Source: Deltaproteobacteria bacterium (GTDB lineage Bacteria > Desulfobacterota > Syntrophia > Syntrophales > UBA2210). Taken from it: DNA of 64,000 bases. Below the pieces are notes generated by a model. It saw nothing but the letters and a program-made list of their open reading frames with translations, had not been told where the DNA came from and did not search any database. The translations under genes and the position numbers were made by a program. Positions 23,890 to 32,318 of this stretch are shown in pieces; the first letter of the stretch is position 1; the number at the start of each line of letters is the position of its first letter. Where the stretch lies: assembly GCA_016933965.1 (NCBI GenBank), contig JAFGTS010000003.1, positions 1 through 64,000 on the forward strand, written 5' to 3'.

Positions 23890-25443
23890 TCAGGATGGTG
23901 TGCTGATCGTCATTTCCAGTATCCGGTCGACGTTGAAGACCCGGTCCGAACAGCGCTGAAGGCAGTATGCTTCCATCGCCAGGAAGGAATGGCCCTTGTA
24001 GACGCGGGGGCCGACGGAAAGGGGCCGCACCGTCCGGCGGCTCTTTTCATCCTTCGATTTGAGGTAGACGATGTCAAGGGTGGTTCCCCGCGCGATGGCC
24101 TGCTCGATGCGGCGTATCTTCTCTTCCCGGGGCAGCAAGGTTTCCGCCTGCGCGTACTGGTAGCCCGTCAAAAAACGCACGACCTCCCAGTCCATCAGGA
24201 TGTGGCGCTTCTGGACGGGCTGCTTGAGGACGATGCCCTCAAGGCTCGTGCACCGTGACAGGGCCACGTACATCTGCCCGTGGGCGAAGGTGCCCCGGCC
24301 CACGTCGATGACGGCGTGGTGGAAGGTCTTCCCCTGGCTTTTGTGGATCGTTACGGCAAAGGCGAGACGCAGCGGGAACTGGGTGAACGAGCCGACGGGT
24401 TCCGAGGCGAGCTCGCCGCCCTTCAGAAAGAAACGGTAGATCTCCCAGGTGTAGGGTTCGATCTCGACGTCCAGTCCGTTGTCGAGTTTTGCAAGAATGA
24501 CATCTTCATCATCCTCGTTCGTTGAAAACCCCTTCACCCGTCCGATGGTCCCGTTGATCCAGCGCCCGTAGGTGTCGTTGTTCAGCATCATGATCTGGGC
24601 GTTCTTCTTCAGCCGCAACGTATGGGCCGTTGGCAGGTACTCCCCGCCGAAATCGCCCTGCACGAACCCGTCGAAGGACCGGGTTTTGCCGCGGAGCCTT
24701 CCCAGGTGCTCCTCGTTGACCCTGTCGGCGAGATCGTTCGTGCTGGTCAGGTGGATATAGAATTCCCGCGCCGGAGCGACGAAATCGGGATCGCAGCGGC
24801 GGTTGAGGACGGCAAGCTCCTCGTCGGTGACGGTCCGGTTCCGGATGGCGTTGAGAATGCCGATGAAGGCGTCATCGGTCTGGCGGTAGATCTTCTCCAG
24901 TTCCACAAAGGCCATGTCAAGGCCTTCCATGGCCCGCGCGCTGAAGAAATAGGGGCTTTTGTAGTGCTCGCGGAACAACTCCTTTTCGCGGCTGGTGACG
25001 ACGGGCGGAAGCTGGTACATATCGCCGATGAAGATCATCTGCACGCCGCCGAAGGGGCTGCCTTCCTCGGGGCCGTTGAGCCGCAGGAAGCGTTCCACGC
25101 AATCCAGCAGGTCCGCCCGCACCATGGAGACTTCGTCGATGACGATCGTCCGGAGCTTCCGGAAGAGATTCTTCCGCCCTTCGTCGCGGGTCTTCCTGAT
25201 CGACGACGGGGTCACATCGGGCTTGAAACCGAAGAAGGAGTGGATCGTCTGCCCCCGGATGTTCACGGCGGCCACGCCCGTCGGCGCGAGAAAAACGGCC
25301 CGTTTCTCCGTGGTGCCGCGGAAGTAGTCCAGAAGGGTGGACTTGCCGGTCCCCGCCCTGCCGGTGACAAGGACGGGGCGGTCGGTTTTCTCCATCAGGT
25401 CGAGGGCTTTCAGGAACTGTGGATTGAGCTCGATCGCGCACAT
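23890..25443 (-). CDS. RecD/Pif1-type helicase with C-terminal WYL domain
   Basis: A 517-residue protein. Residues 1-430 are a superfamily 1 helicase: LVTGRAGTGKST (Walker A), VIDEVSMVRADLL (Walker B), QMIFIGDMYQLPPV (motif III), and FAVTIHKSQGKTF with MYVALSRCTSLEGI (UvrD_C_2, motifs V/VI). The last ~70 residues (LDIVYLKSKDEKSRRTVRPL to RVFNVDRILEM) look like a WYL domain, a nucleotide/ligand sensor common in defence-linked regulators and helicases. The ATG at 25443 is preferred to one 54 bases upstream, which lies in the neighbouring coding region. It acts on DNA, probably 5' to 3'; biological role unknown. Confidence 0.9.
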   Translation of the reverse strand: MCAIELNPQFLKALDLMEKTDRPVLVTGRAGTGKSTLLDYFRGTTEKRAVFLAPTGVAAVNIRGQTIHSFFGFKPDVTPSSIRKTRDEGRKNLFRKLRTIVIDEVSMVRADLLDCVERFLRLNGPEEGSPFGGVQMIFIGDMYQLPPVVTSREKELFREHYKSPYFFSARAMEGLDMAFVELEKIYRQTDDAFIGILNAIRNRTVTDEELAVLNRRCDPDFVAPAREFYIHLTSTNDLADRVNEEHLGRLRGKTRSFDGFVQGDFGGEYLPTAHTLRLKKNAQIMMLNNDTYGRWINGTIGRVKGFSTNEDDEDVILAKLDNGLDVEIEPYTWEIYRFFLKGGELASEPVGSFTQFPLRLAFAVTIHKSQGKTFHHAVIDVGRGTFAHGQMYVALSRCTSLEGIVLKQPVQKRHILMDWEVVRFLTGYQYAQAETLLPREEKIRRIEQAIARGTTLDIVYLKSKDEKSRRTVRPLSVGPRVYKGHSFLAMEAYCLQRCSDRVFNVDRILEMTISTPS

Positions 25444-25462
25444 GGCTATCCCGTAGGCCCCC

Positions 25463-26479
25463 TCAGTGCTGATGCAGGTCGACGCCCATTTTATCAAAGG
25501 TCGGCCTGAGCAGTTCGAGGGCGTCCCGCTGGTGGGCCTTTACAGCTTCCTGGAAACGGAACCAGTCCGTATCTTCCCTCTCCACGTCCTCTCGCCAGAG
25601 GTAGCGGTCCTTCATGAGAGAGAACGTGGACGCAAGCCCGAACCGGCGGTCCGGCAGGCCGCGGACGTCCGTCTCAAAGGCCGCCTCGAACCACTCGTCC
25701 TCGTCGAACTCTCCCAGCCACGGCGCGAGCGCCTTGTAGTTCTCCACGCGCTTTTCCCTGCCCCAGTTCTCCGAACCGGAGCGCGAGGGCCCCGTGGCGT
25801 CGAGCAGTTTCACGCGGAGCTTTCTCCACGACAGTTTCGCCCCGCGCTTCCGCCCTTTCAGGAAGGAACGGTATTTCCCGTACAGCGCTTCGCCGGCGGC
25901 CAGGAATCGCTCGTTGTTGTCCACCATGCCCTCCACGAGGCGCGTGTCCTCCCAGCGGTGTGACACCCAGTCGGGATGATGCTCGGCGTCGGCGTGGCCG
26001 ATGTCGGGTTTCGGATCGATGCCGATATTGTTGAAATAGTCGAACCATCCCACAAAATTCTGATGGGCCCAGGTGTCGGTGTAGGCGTGGGTCGCCACGC
26101 CGACCCGGTGGAGCCGGACGTCTTCCGGCGCCTTCCATGCCGCGTCCATCAGGGTGTTCGCGTTCTCATTGTCGGGCGTCGTGTTGAGCCGGTGCATCTT
26201 GCCATCGCCGCGGCAGGCGCTGTCGCACAGGGGATCGCCGGGAACAAAATGGAAGATCGGGTAGATCCGCATGAGCTTGCGCTTCGGCTTCAGGATGTTC
26301 ATCGTCTGCGAGATGTACACTTCATAGGGGTCACCGCCTTCGCGGTCCTCGATCGTGAAGAGCATGTCATTCTCATCGACGAATTCAGAGGCCGTGGCGA
26401 TGGTCTTCGCCTCGTCCGTGGAGAACCCCGCGGCGTGGGCGATGAGCCCCGTGATGTAAAAATGAAATTCCGTGTTCAT
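25463..26479 (-). CDS. DUF6765-like His/Asp-rich protein
   Basis: A 338-residue protein, apparently cytoplasmic (no signal peptide). It begins MNTEFHFYITGLIAHAAGF and is rich in conserved-looking His, Asp and Trp: IYPIFHFVPGD, RVGVATHAYTDTWAHQNFVG, and GHADAEHHPDWVSHRWED. This pattern resembles the all-helical zinc phospholipase C/S1-P1-like fold, and the family is listed in databases as DUF6765 as far as I recall. A metal-dependent hydrolase is a reasonable guess. It lies between the alpha/beta hydrolase and the helicase on one strand with 18-20 bp gaps. Confidence 0.75.
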   Translation of the reverse strand: MNTEFHFYITGLIAHAAGFSTDEAKTIATASEFVDENDMLFTIEDREGGDPYEVYISQTMNILKPKRKLMRIYPIFHFVPGDPLCDSACRGDGKMHRLNTTPDNENANTLMDAAWKAPEDVRLHRVGVATHAYTDTWAHQNFVGWFDYFNNIGIDPKPDIGHADAEHHPDWVSHRWEDTRLVEGMVDNNERFLAAGEALYGKYRSFLKGRKRGAKLSWRKLRVKLLDATGPSRSGSENWGREKRVENYKALAPWLGEFDEDEWFEAAFETDVRGLPDRRFGLASTFSLMKDRYLWREDVEREDTDWFRFQEAVKAHQRDALELLRPTFDKMGVDLHQH

Positions 26480-26497
26480 GTCATCCCCCCCTCGTTC

Positions 26498-27346
26498 TCA
26501 ACGTGTTTCTTTTATCTCTCTCAGCACCGGCAGAATATATTCCCTGAATCGGACCGGGTCCTCGCTCATGGGGAAATGCCCCATGCCCTCGATGACCTGG
26601 AACTTCGCCCCCTCGATGTCGTTGGCGAGCATCTCGCTGATCATGGGCGGGCAGCTGAAGTCATATTCCCCCGTCAGGAGATACACGGCCGTTTTCGATG
26701 TGTCGATCCTGTCGGCCTGGTCTATGAGGTTGTGCTCCACGCTGTGGTAATTGAGGCAACCCTTCACGACTCCCGGCCCCCCCTGGCTGTAACACCAGCA
26801 GGTCTCCCGCTTCCGCTCCTCCGGCGAGGCGGGTCCCATCATGTCGTAGGCGATATGGCTGTTGAACCGGCTGTTGATCCGCGGATGGTCGAGCCATTTC
26901 TGGTTCAGGCCGGGCGTGTAATGGGCCGACTCGATGCCGATGACGGCCCGGAACTCGTCGGGGTAGTACAGGGCGAGGTCGGGCGCGAGGTGCCCGCCGA
27001 TGGAGCATCCCATGTAAACAGGACGTTCCAGTTCCAGCTCATGGCTCAGGGTTACGACGAACTTCATGAGAAAGTCCTGAGTGAGCTTGTATTCCTTCTC
27101 CCACCACCGGCTGCCGTCGGGCGGAAGCGATTTCCCATGAAAGGGAATATCATAGGCGAACATCCTGAAATCCTGGGCCACTTCCCGGTCGGCGAGGAGA
27201 TGCCGCCAGAGCCGTCCGTCGGAACCCGCCGTATGCTGGAGCAGCAGGGGGATGCCGCGGCCGTTTTCCTCGTAGTACACCCGGTATTCGATGCCGTCGA
27301 TGGTGAGATAGACGTACCGTCCGGTCATGTCGTCGAATCGTGCCAT
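26498..27346 (-). CDS. Alpha/beta hydrolase
   Basis: A 282-residue alpha/beta fold hydrolase. The oxyanion region is IPLLLQHTAGSDGRLW, the nucleophile elbow is GCSIGG (Ser about residue 116), and the catalytic His lies near the end in IEGMGHFPMSEDP. LLTGEYDFSCPP supplies the acid. GAGGAGGGAG precedes the ATG. Gene order (crotonase, SCP2-like, this hydrolase) suggests acyl-ester or acyl-CoA chemistry. Substrate unknown. Confidence 0.9.
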   Translation of the reverse strand: MARFDDMTGRYVYLTIDGIEYRVYYEENGRGIPLLLQHTAGSDGRLWRHLLADREVAQDFRMFAYDIPFHGKSLPPDGSRWWEKEYKLTQDFLMKFVVTLSHELELERPVYMGCSIGGHLAPDLALYYPDEFRAVIGIESAHYTPGLNQKWLDHPRINSRFNSHIAYDMMGPASPEERKRETCWCYSQGGPGVVKGCLNYHSVEHNLIDQADRIDTSKTAVYLLTGEYDFSCPPMISEMLANDIEGAKFQVIEGMGHFPMSEDPVRFREYILPVLREIKETR

Positions 27347-27359
27347 GGTCTCCCTCCTC

Positions 27360-27749
27360 TCACGATGCCGCGGGGCGGCAGAGCCGCATGATCTCTATCA
27401 TGCGGGAAAAGGCCCGGTAGTAGGCGCAGAACATCTCAAAATCTCCGCCGTGATCGAACCCGTGGAGCATGACCGCCGGCAGAAGGGCCTGGTAAAAAGG
27501 CCGCGGAGCGGGGTCGAGCAACTGTTCCCATTCATCGTCCGGGGCGGTGATGAAGAAGTCGAAGTTCCAGTCCTCCATCATGTCAGGGTCCGGATCGATA
27601 TCGGTGACCTTTCCCTCGGTGATCGTGACCAGGCATTTGTCGCCTCCCGCGTCGAAGCGCAGGATCGCGTTCCAGTACCGGGCCACGATGGCAAACTCCC
27701 GATCGCCATTGACCATGTCCATGAATCGTTGCCTGTCGATGAGTTCCAT
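27360..27749 (-). CDS. SCP2-like lipid-binding domain protein
   Basis: A 129-residue protein. The start at 27749 follows AGGAGG; an upstream in-frame ATG would add 13 residues ending in that ribosome site. The pattern of strands, ILRFDAGGDKCLVTITEGKV followed by DFFITAPDDEWEQLL and a C-terminal helix, is typical of sterol-carrier-protein-2-like domains, which bind acyl chains. It sits 13 bp upstream of the hydrolase and downstream of a crotonase. Assignment is by pattern only. Confidence 0.65.
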   Translation of the reverse strand: MELIDRQRFMDMVNGDREFAIVARYWNAILRFDAGGDKCLVTITEGKVTDIDPDPDMMEDWNFDFFITAPDDEWEQLLDPAPRPFYQALLPAVMLHGFDHGGDFEMFCAYYRAFSRMIEIMRLCRPAAS

Positions 27750-27838
27750 ATCCACCTCCTGCTGATACGCATGGTGTCCCGCGAGCATCCGCCGCGGGGA
27801 ATCTCACTGGTTTGCACGCAATTCCGGACGTGCCTTTC

Positions 27839-28561
27839 TTACTTGATGAACCACCGGTGCCAGCCGGCGGCGATCTTCTTGGGGTCCTCCACGTCGATGG
27901 TCTGCACTACGTCCCGGTACATGACGTCTTTCATCTCGGCAATGACGTCGCGGCGCTTGCGAAGGGTCCGTGCAAAGGCCATCGCCTCGTCGATGAGGCT
28001 CTCCGGGGGACAGGCCGTGTGGATGAGACCGCGGGCCACGCCTTCCTCGGCGGTCATCCGTTTGCCCGTGTACTGCAGTTCCTCAAGCGTCGAGACGGGC
28101 ATGGCCTTTTTGAGGACAGCGATCATCCCGGGGAGAAAGGGGACCCCCACATCGACCTCGGGAATCGAGAAAAACCCCTGGCCCGTTCGCATGAACCGGA
28201 AATCGAAACAGCAGCACAGAACGGCACCGCCGGCGAAGGCGTGTCCGTTGACGGCCGCGACGGTGGGCATAGGGAACAGCGTAATGCGCTTCATGAGGGC
28301 GTTCATGTCGGCCAGGTAGGCATAGAAGGCTTTAGTATCCCTGGCCCGGAGCACGGGGACCACCCATTCAAGGTCGATCCCGTTGCAGAATATCTTCGGG
28401 TGGGCCGATGTCGCCACGAGCACCTGGACATCATCATCGGCCTCGATACGGTCCAGGATGTCATTGAGCTTGTGCAGGAAATCCGGGTTGAAGCGATTCT
28501 CTCCGCGCGCCATGGTGAGCAGGGCGATGCCGTCGTCAATGGTGTAGGAAAAATCCGTCAT
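27839..28561 (-). CDS. Enoyl-CoA hydratase/isomerase (crotonase) family protein
   Basis: A 240-residue crotonase. The first oxyanion segment is HPKIFCNGIDLEWV (about residue 52), and the second is AVNGHAFAGGAVLCCCFDFRFM (about 104-125). The latter lacks a Glu at the hydratase position, and the later segment PEVDVGVPFLPG carries a Glu/Asp more typical of Delta3,Delta2-enoyl-CoA isomerases. An isomerase is thus more likely than a hydratase. It is first in the operon with the SCP2-like and hydrolase genes; GAGAGG precedes the ATG. Confidence 0.88.
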   Translation of the reverse strand: MTDFSYTIDDGIALLTMARGENRFNPDFLHKLNDILDRIEADDDVQVLVATSAHPKIFCNGIDLEWVVPVLRARDTKAFYAYLADMNALMKRITLFPMPTVAAVNGHAFAGGAVLCCCFDFRFMRTGQGFFSIPEVDVGVPFLPGMIAVLKKAMPVSTLEELQYTGKRMTAEEGVARGLIHTACPPESLIDEAMAFARTLRKRRDVIAEMKDVMYRDVVQTIDVEDPKKIAAGWHRWFIK

Positions 28562-28623
28562 GTATCCTCTCTTTCATCTGTCGTCCCGAACCTGACTGAG
28601 ATCCAGTCCATTTTTCAATTGTC

Positions 28624-28644
28624 ATGCCGGACTTGATCCGGCAT
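28624..28644. repeat. REP-like hairpin
   Basis: A perfect eight-base stem, ATGCCGGA (28624-28631) with TCCGGCAT (28637-28644), and a five-base loop. This sequence is a widespread extragenic palindrome in proteobacteria. It lies in the leader of the crotonase transcript, not at a gene end, so it is unlikely to be a terminator. Confidence 0.7.
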
Positions 28645-28776
28645 CTGTATGCTGCTGGAAGTTGAGATATTCGTTGCCTTCAGGGCAACGACGCCATACC
28701 GATGTACGGCACCCCCGGGGAGATACCGGTTTCTATACCGTAAAAGCCCATCAGTTTTCAAGACATGTTAATCCGT

Positions 28777-28880
28777 ATTCCGGCGACACAATACGTAATT
28801 TTTCTATACGCAGGGTGATCCGGGTATTTGTTCACGTAATGATTCCCCTGAACAAAAATTAAGTATCGTGTCCCCGGAAT
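28777..28880 (+). repeat. Palindromic repeat family B, copy 1
   Basis: A 104-bp element with ~27-bp inverted ends: ATTCCGGCGACACAATACG on the left and its complement CGTGTCCCCGGAAT on the right, with AATTTTT/AAAAATT inner parts. The interior (CGCAGGGTGATCCGGGTATT, then CACGTAATGATTCCCCTG) matches copy 2 at 30594. It marks the left side of the Fic gene. Confidence 0.88.
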
Positions 28881-28946
28881 AGACTAATTTGCCTGCCGTA
28901 ACAATATTTTATGCGAGAAGCCGTTTTATAATTCTTTTTCGAGGGC

Positions 28947-29059
28947 TGTAACTATTTTTCTTACACGGTCAATAAATAATGATGTGTACCCCCTTTGTAA
29001 GTATTTTTCTTGACATTGCATTGATTGTAACTATAATTCTCACATTGTAATCATTTTTC
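28947..29059 (+). promoter_or_regulatory. Four-copy operator-like array upstream of Fic gene
   Basis: Four direct copies of TGTAA-N9-(TTACA-like), beginning at 28947, 28996, 29026 and 29046. The spacer is nearly constant (CTATTTTTC, GTATTTTTC, CTATAATTC, TCATTTTTC). Copy 1 is a perfect inverted repeat, TGTAA...TTACA. Copies 2 and 3 overlap the -35 and -10 boxes of the promoter at 29010-29037, so binding would repress. The binding protein is unknown. Confidence 0.7.
29010..29037 (+). promoter_or_regulatory. Consensus sigma-70-type promoter for Fic gene
   Basis: TTGACA (29010-29015) and TATAAT (29032-29037) are both perfect consensus, with a 16-bp spacer. The start codon of the Fic gene is 33 bp after the -10 box. 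Operator-like repeats overlap both boxes. Confidence 0.82.
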
Positions 29060-29070
29060 CGGGGGATGCC

Positions 29071-30615
29071 ATGGCTGAAAACAGGCAGGACACATCGATA
29101 CACAAACTTGCAGGGTATGCGGCACTTGTCAAGCAATATGACCTCGACGTTATCCCGAACTGGCACAAATCCTTTGTCGCGATCACTGGAACCCACCGTA
29201 TTTACTCAAACGAGGGACTGATCGAAGAAGTTTACCCGTCCAAGTACTGGCCGGGGGATACCCTGGGCGGTCACCTCGAGTTTGCGCTCAAGTACGACGG
29301 TACTAATCTCGCGATACTCACCAGCCTTTTTATGAAAGCATCCGAGAAAGATCTCCTCGAATATGTCCGGTCCAAACCGACCGGTAAGTACGCCAGGCGG
29401 TTGTGGTTCCTGTACGAGTTCCTGACAGGTAAAACTCTCCCGCTGGATGACGTGAAACGCGGAAACTATATCGATCTTATCGATCCTGATAAATATTATG
29501 CGGTTACCCCAAGCCGCCAGATCCGCCGTCAGCGGATTAACGATAACTTGCCGGGCGATCGTAGATTCTGCCCGATGATTCGCCGTACTACCTTACTTCG
29601 CAACTTCGAAGCGGCCGACCTTTCCAGGCGCTGTCAGCGAGTCGTGTCTAAATACTCCCCGGAATTATTAAAACGGGCGCTCGGCTACCTCTACACCAAG
29701 GAGACGAAATCATCCTTTGAGATCGAACACATCACGCCCGGTTCGCAACGGACCGAACGCTTTGTAACGCTTCTTCATCTGGCGGAAAGCAAAGACTTCT
29801 GCAAGAAAACGAATTTGATCGAACTGCAAAATCGCATTGTTGATGCACGGTTCTCTGAATCTGATTATCGATCGAGCCAGAATTATGTCGGTGAGACGAT
29901 CGCCTGGCAAAACGAAAAGATCCATTTTGTATGTCCGAAACCGGAAGACCTGAACGGCCTCATGGAAGGCCTGACAGCGGCCCACGATCGCATGGACGCA
30001 GGTAAGGTATCCGCCGTGATTCACGCCGCCGCCATCGCCTACGGATTCGTTTTTCTGCACCCGTTCGAGGACGGCAATGGCCGAATCCACCGCTTCCTGA
30101 TTCACAATATACTTGCCCGGCAAGGGTTTACGCCCGAGGGAATCATGTTTCCCATATCTGCGGCAATGCTCAAAAACGTTGCCAACTATAACGATTCTCT
30201 CGAAGCGTTCTCCCGGCCACTCATGACCCTGGTGGAATACTCGCTCAACGAAGAAGGCCGCATGGCCGTACATAATGATACGGCCAGGTGGTACCGCTAT
30301 ATCGATATGACACCCCAGGCCGAGTCGCTCTTTGAGTTCATCGAGCAGACAATCGATACAGAACTTGCCCATGAATTGATGTTCTTGACCAACTATGATG
30401 AGACCAAAAGGGCTATCCAGGAGATCGTGGACCTGCCGGACCGTCAGATCGACCTCTTCATCCGGCTCTGCTTGCAGAACAATTGCCGGATCTCAGAAAG
30501 GAAACGTGCAAACCCCTTTGATTCCCTGTCGGATGATGAAATCCATCGCATGGAACAGGCCGTTCAGGACTCTTACGGTAGCAAAACTTCTTTATTCCGG
30601 GGACACAATACTTAA
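29071..30615 (+). CDS. Fic-domain protein (probable AMP transferase)
   Basis: A 514-residue protein. The Fic core HPFEDGNGRIHR lies at about residues 330-341, with the active His and the anion-binding loop intact, so it should modify a target protein hydroxyl with AMP or a related group. About 110 residues earlier, TKSSFEIEH resembles the inhibitory S-x-x-x-E-(G/N) motif of class II Fic proteins, with His in place of Gly/Asn. A ~150-residue N-terminal domain and a C-terminal helical region (likely winged helix) flank it. The last residues, RGHNT, and the stop are encoded by repeat family B. No antitoxin gene is adjacent. Upstream sites suggest autoregulation. Confidence 0.92.
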   Translation: MAENRQDTSIHKLAGYAALVKQYDLDVIPNWHKSFVAITGTHRIYSNEGLIEEVYPSKYWPGDTLGGHLEFALKYDGTNLAILTSLFMKASEKDLLEYVRSKPTGKYARRLWFLYEFLTGKTLPLDDVKRGNYIDLIDPDKYYAVTPSRQIRRQRINDNLPGDRRFCPMIRRTTLLRNFEAADLSRRCQRVVSKYSPELLKRALGYLYTKETKSSFEIEHITPGSQRTERFVTLLHLAESKDFCKKTNLIELQNRIVDARFSESDYRSSQNYVGETIAWQNEKIHFVCPKPEDLNGLMEGLTAAHDRMDAGKVSAVIHAAAIAYGFVFLHPFEDGNGRIHRFLIHNILARQGFTPEGIMFPISAAMLKNVANYNDSLEAFSRPLMTLVEYSLNEEGRMAVHNDTARWYRYIDMTPQAESLFEFIEQTIDTELAHELMFLTNYDETKRAIQEIVDLPDRQIDLFIRLCLQNNCRISERKRANPFDSLSDDEIHRMEQAVQDSYGSKTSLFRGHNT

Positions 30616-30722
30616 TTTTTCTACACGCAGAATAATCAGGGTATTTATTCAGTTAATGATCCCCCTGGACAAAAATTAAGTATTGTGTCCCCGGAAGACA
30701 TTCAGTATTGTGTCCCCGGAAT
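30594..30722 (+). repeat. Palindromic repeat family B, copy 2 with extra half
   Basis: 30594-30695 is a full element with inverted ends (ATTCCGGGGACACAATACTT and its complement) and an interior like copy 1 at 28777. A second right half, ATTGTGTCCCCGGAAT, follows directly (30707-30722). The element supplies the final codons and the stop of the Fic gene. Confidence 0.9.
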
Positions 30723-30806
30723 ACCAGCAGTACTTATGATGATCTAAAAACGTTTTCTCTCGATTGCCTGGAACGCGATGAAAGGAAAAATGATCTGTAG
30801 CGAGAA

Positions 30807-32318
30807 ATGGAAAAGATAGACAGGGAAAAAGAATCGCTGATAGCTGAGCTGAAAGAGGCCCACCGAAAGATAGCCGAATATGAAGAGGTCCTGAGGGATC
30901 GGGATATCGAGGAGGGCTTTTACAGCGCCCTGGAGAATATCGTCCGTGCAGGCATCTATATCGTCCAGGATGGAAAATTCAGGTTCGCCAATCATTATGC
31001 TTCAAAGTTCCTCGGTTATGCCAGAGAAGACATCATTGGCCAAAATTCGATAGACTTCGTGCACCCGGATGATCGAGAGATGGTGATCGCGAATGCAAGG
31101 GAGATGCTGTCCGGGAGACGCCATTCGTCCTATGAATTCAGGTCGATTGCAGAGGATGGGAGTATCCACTGGATAGAGGAAATAGTGCGGCCCACTCAGT
31201 ACGAAGGGAGGAAGGCCGTTCTCGGTAATATCATGGAGGTTACGGAGCGGGTAGAATCGAGAAAGAAACAGAAGGAGCTTGAAACGATCGAGGCCTCGAT
31301 CCTCGCGGCAATACCCCACGCGGTCATTGGACTGAAGGACAGGCGGATCATCTTTGCCAACGATGGTGTCCAGTCGGTCTTTGGATGGAATGAGGAAGAA
31401 CTGAGGGGGAAGAGCACGAGAATTCTCTACCGCACGGAGGAGGATTACGAAAAGATGGCCGGTCTCTATTCGAGACTGAAGCGTCAAAAAACGGTGCTGA
31501 CAGAATTTCCCTGCCGGCGGAAGGACGGTACCGATATCGAATGTATGGTCAGTGCCTCGAGAATAGGTGAGAGTCTCAAGGAAAAAGATATCGTCATTAC
31601 CTATGAAGATATTACCGAGCGTGAAAGAGCTAAAAACGAGCTGGAACGGTCGAGGGAACAGCTACGGAATCTTTACGCCAATCTTCAGTCAGTTCGTGAG
31701 AAAGAACGCACGAATATTGCGCGAGAGCTTCACGATGAATTGGGGCAACTGCTCACGGCACTGAATACCGATCTCATAATGATGCAGAGGAAGATACCTG
31801 ATAGCGAGGTGGCGCTCGTCCAAAAGACGGATGCAATGGTGAAGCTTGTTGATATGACGATGAACACGCTGAAACGGATCTATATGGATCTCCGACCCGG
31901 GATGCTCGATCACCTGGGTCTTATAGACGCGATCAGGTGGCAACTGGAAGAGTTCAGAAAGCGTTCAGCTATAGAATGCACCATTATTACCGAGCCCGAT
32001 GAGATTGATCTTGATGCCGAACTTTCAACGACGATCTTTCGTATCTTTCAGGAGACACTTACCAATATATTGCGACATGCAGAAGCGACGAAGGTCCATG
32101 TGAGGATCAGGAAGAGGAAAAAAACCATTGACCTTGTCGTTCGTGACAACGGAAAGGGAATAAGAGAAGAAGCGTTAACTAAAACCGATTCGTTCGGTTT
32201 ACTGGGCATTCGGGAACGGGCGATCGCCCTGGGAGGGACAGCCGAAATATCCGGTGAAAAGGGGAAGGGCACCACGGTAAAGGTTCATATCCCTCTGAAA
32301 GAAAGGAAAGATGAATAA
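30807..32318 (+). CDS. PAS-domain sensor histidine kinase, NarX/DesK (HisKA_3) type
   Basis: A 503-residue soluble kinase without membrane helices. After a short coiled coil (1-35) come two PAS domains (about 40-155 and 165-280; FVHPDDREM and FANDGVQSVFGW are typical). A HisKA_3 dimerisation helix follows, with phosphoacceptor His in RELHDELGQLL (about residue 309). The C-terminal GHKL ATPase has N-box FQETLTNILRHAEA and GLLGIRERA. Its TAA overlaps the ATG of the response regulator gene, so they form a two-component pair. The signal is likely cytoplasmic (ligand, redox or energy). Confidence 0.93.
   Translation: MEKIDREKESLIAELKEAHRKIAEYEEVLRDRDIEEGFYSALENIVRAGIYIVQDGKFRFANHYASKFLGYAREDIIGQNSIDFVHPDDREMVIANAREMLSGRRHSSYEFRSIAEDGSIHWIEEIVRPTQYEGRKAVLGNIMEVTERVESRKKQKELETIEASILAAIPHAVIGLKDRRIIFANDGVQSVFGWNEEELRGKSTRILYRTEEDYEKMAGLYSRLKRQKTVLTEFPCRRKDGTDIECMVSASRIGESLKEKDIVITYEDITERERAKNELERSREQLRNLYANLQSVREKERTNIARELHDELGQLLTALNTDLIMMQRKIPDSEVALVQKTDAMVKLVDMTMNTLKRIYMDLRPGMLDHLGLIDAIRWQLEEFRKRSAIECTIITEPDEIDLDAELSTTIFRIFQETLTNILRHAEATKVHVRIRKRKKTIDLVVRDNGKGIREEALTKTDSFGLLGIRERAIALGGTAEISGEKGKGTTVKVHIPLKERKDE

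Larger units (their letters stand above)
28562..29070. other. Intergenic region before the Fic gene
   Basis: A 509-bp gene-free stretch between divergent genes. It holds a REP-like hairpin (28624-28644), family B repeat copy 1 (28777-28880), a four-copy operator-like array (28947-29059) and a consensus promoter (29010-29037). Confidence 0.7.

Noticed and set aside
25976-27391. 471-codon open frame antisense to the DUF6765 and hydrolase genes
   Set aside because: It runs across two well-supported genes and their boundary, as a shadow frame would.
28624-28644. Transcription terminator
   Set aside because: It lies upstream of the crotonase start rather than at a gene end and has no T run; a REP-like palindrome is more likely.
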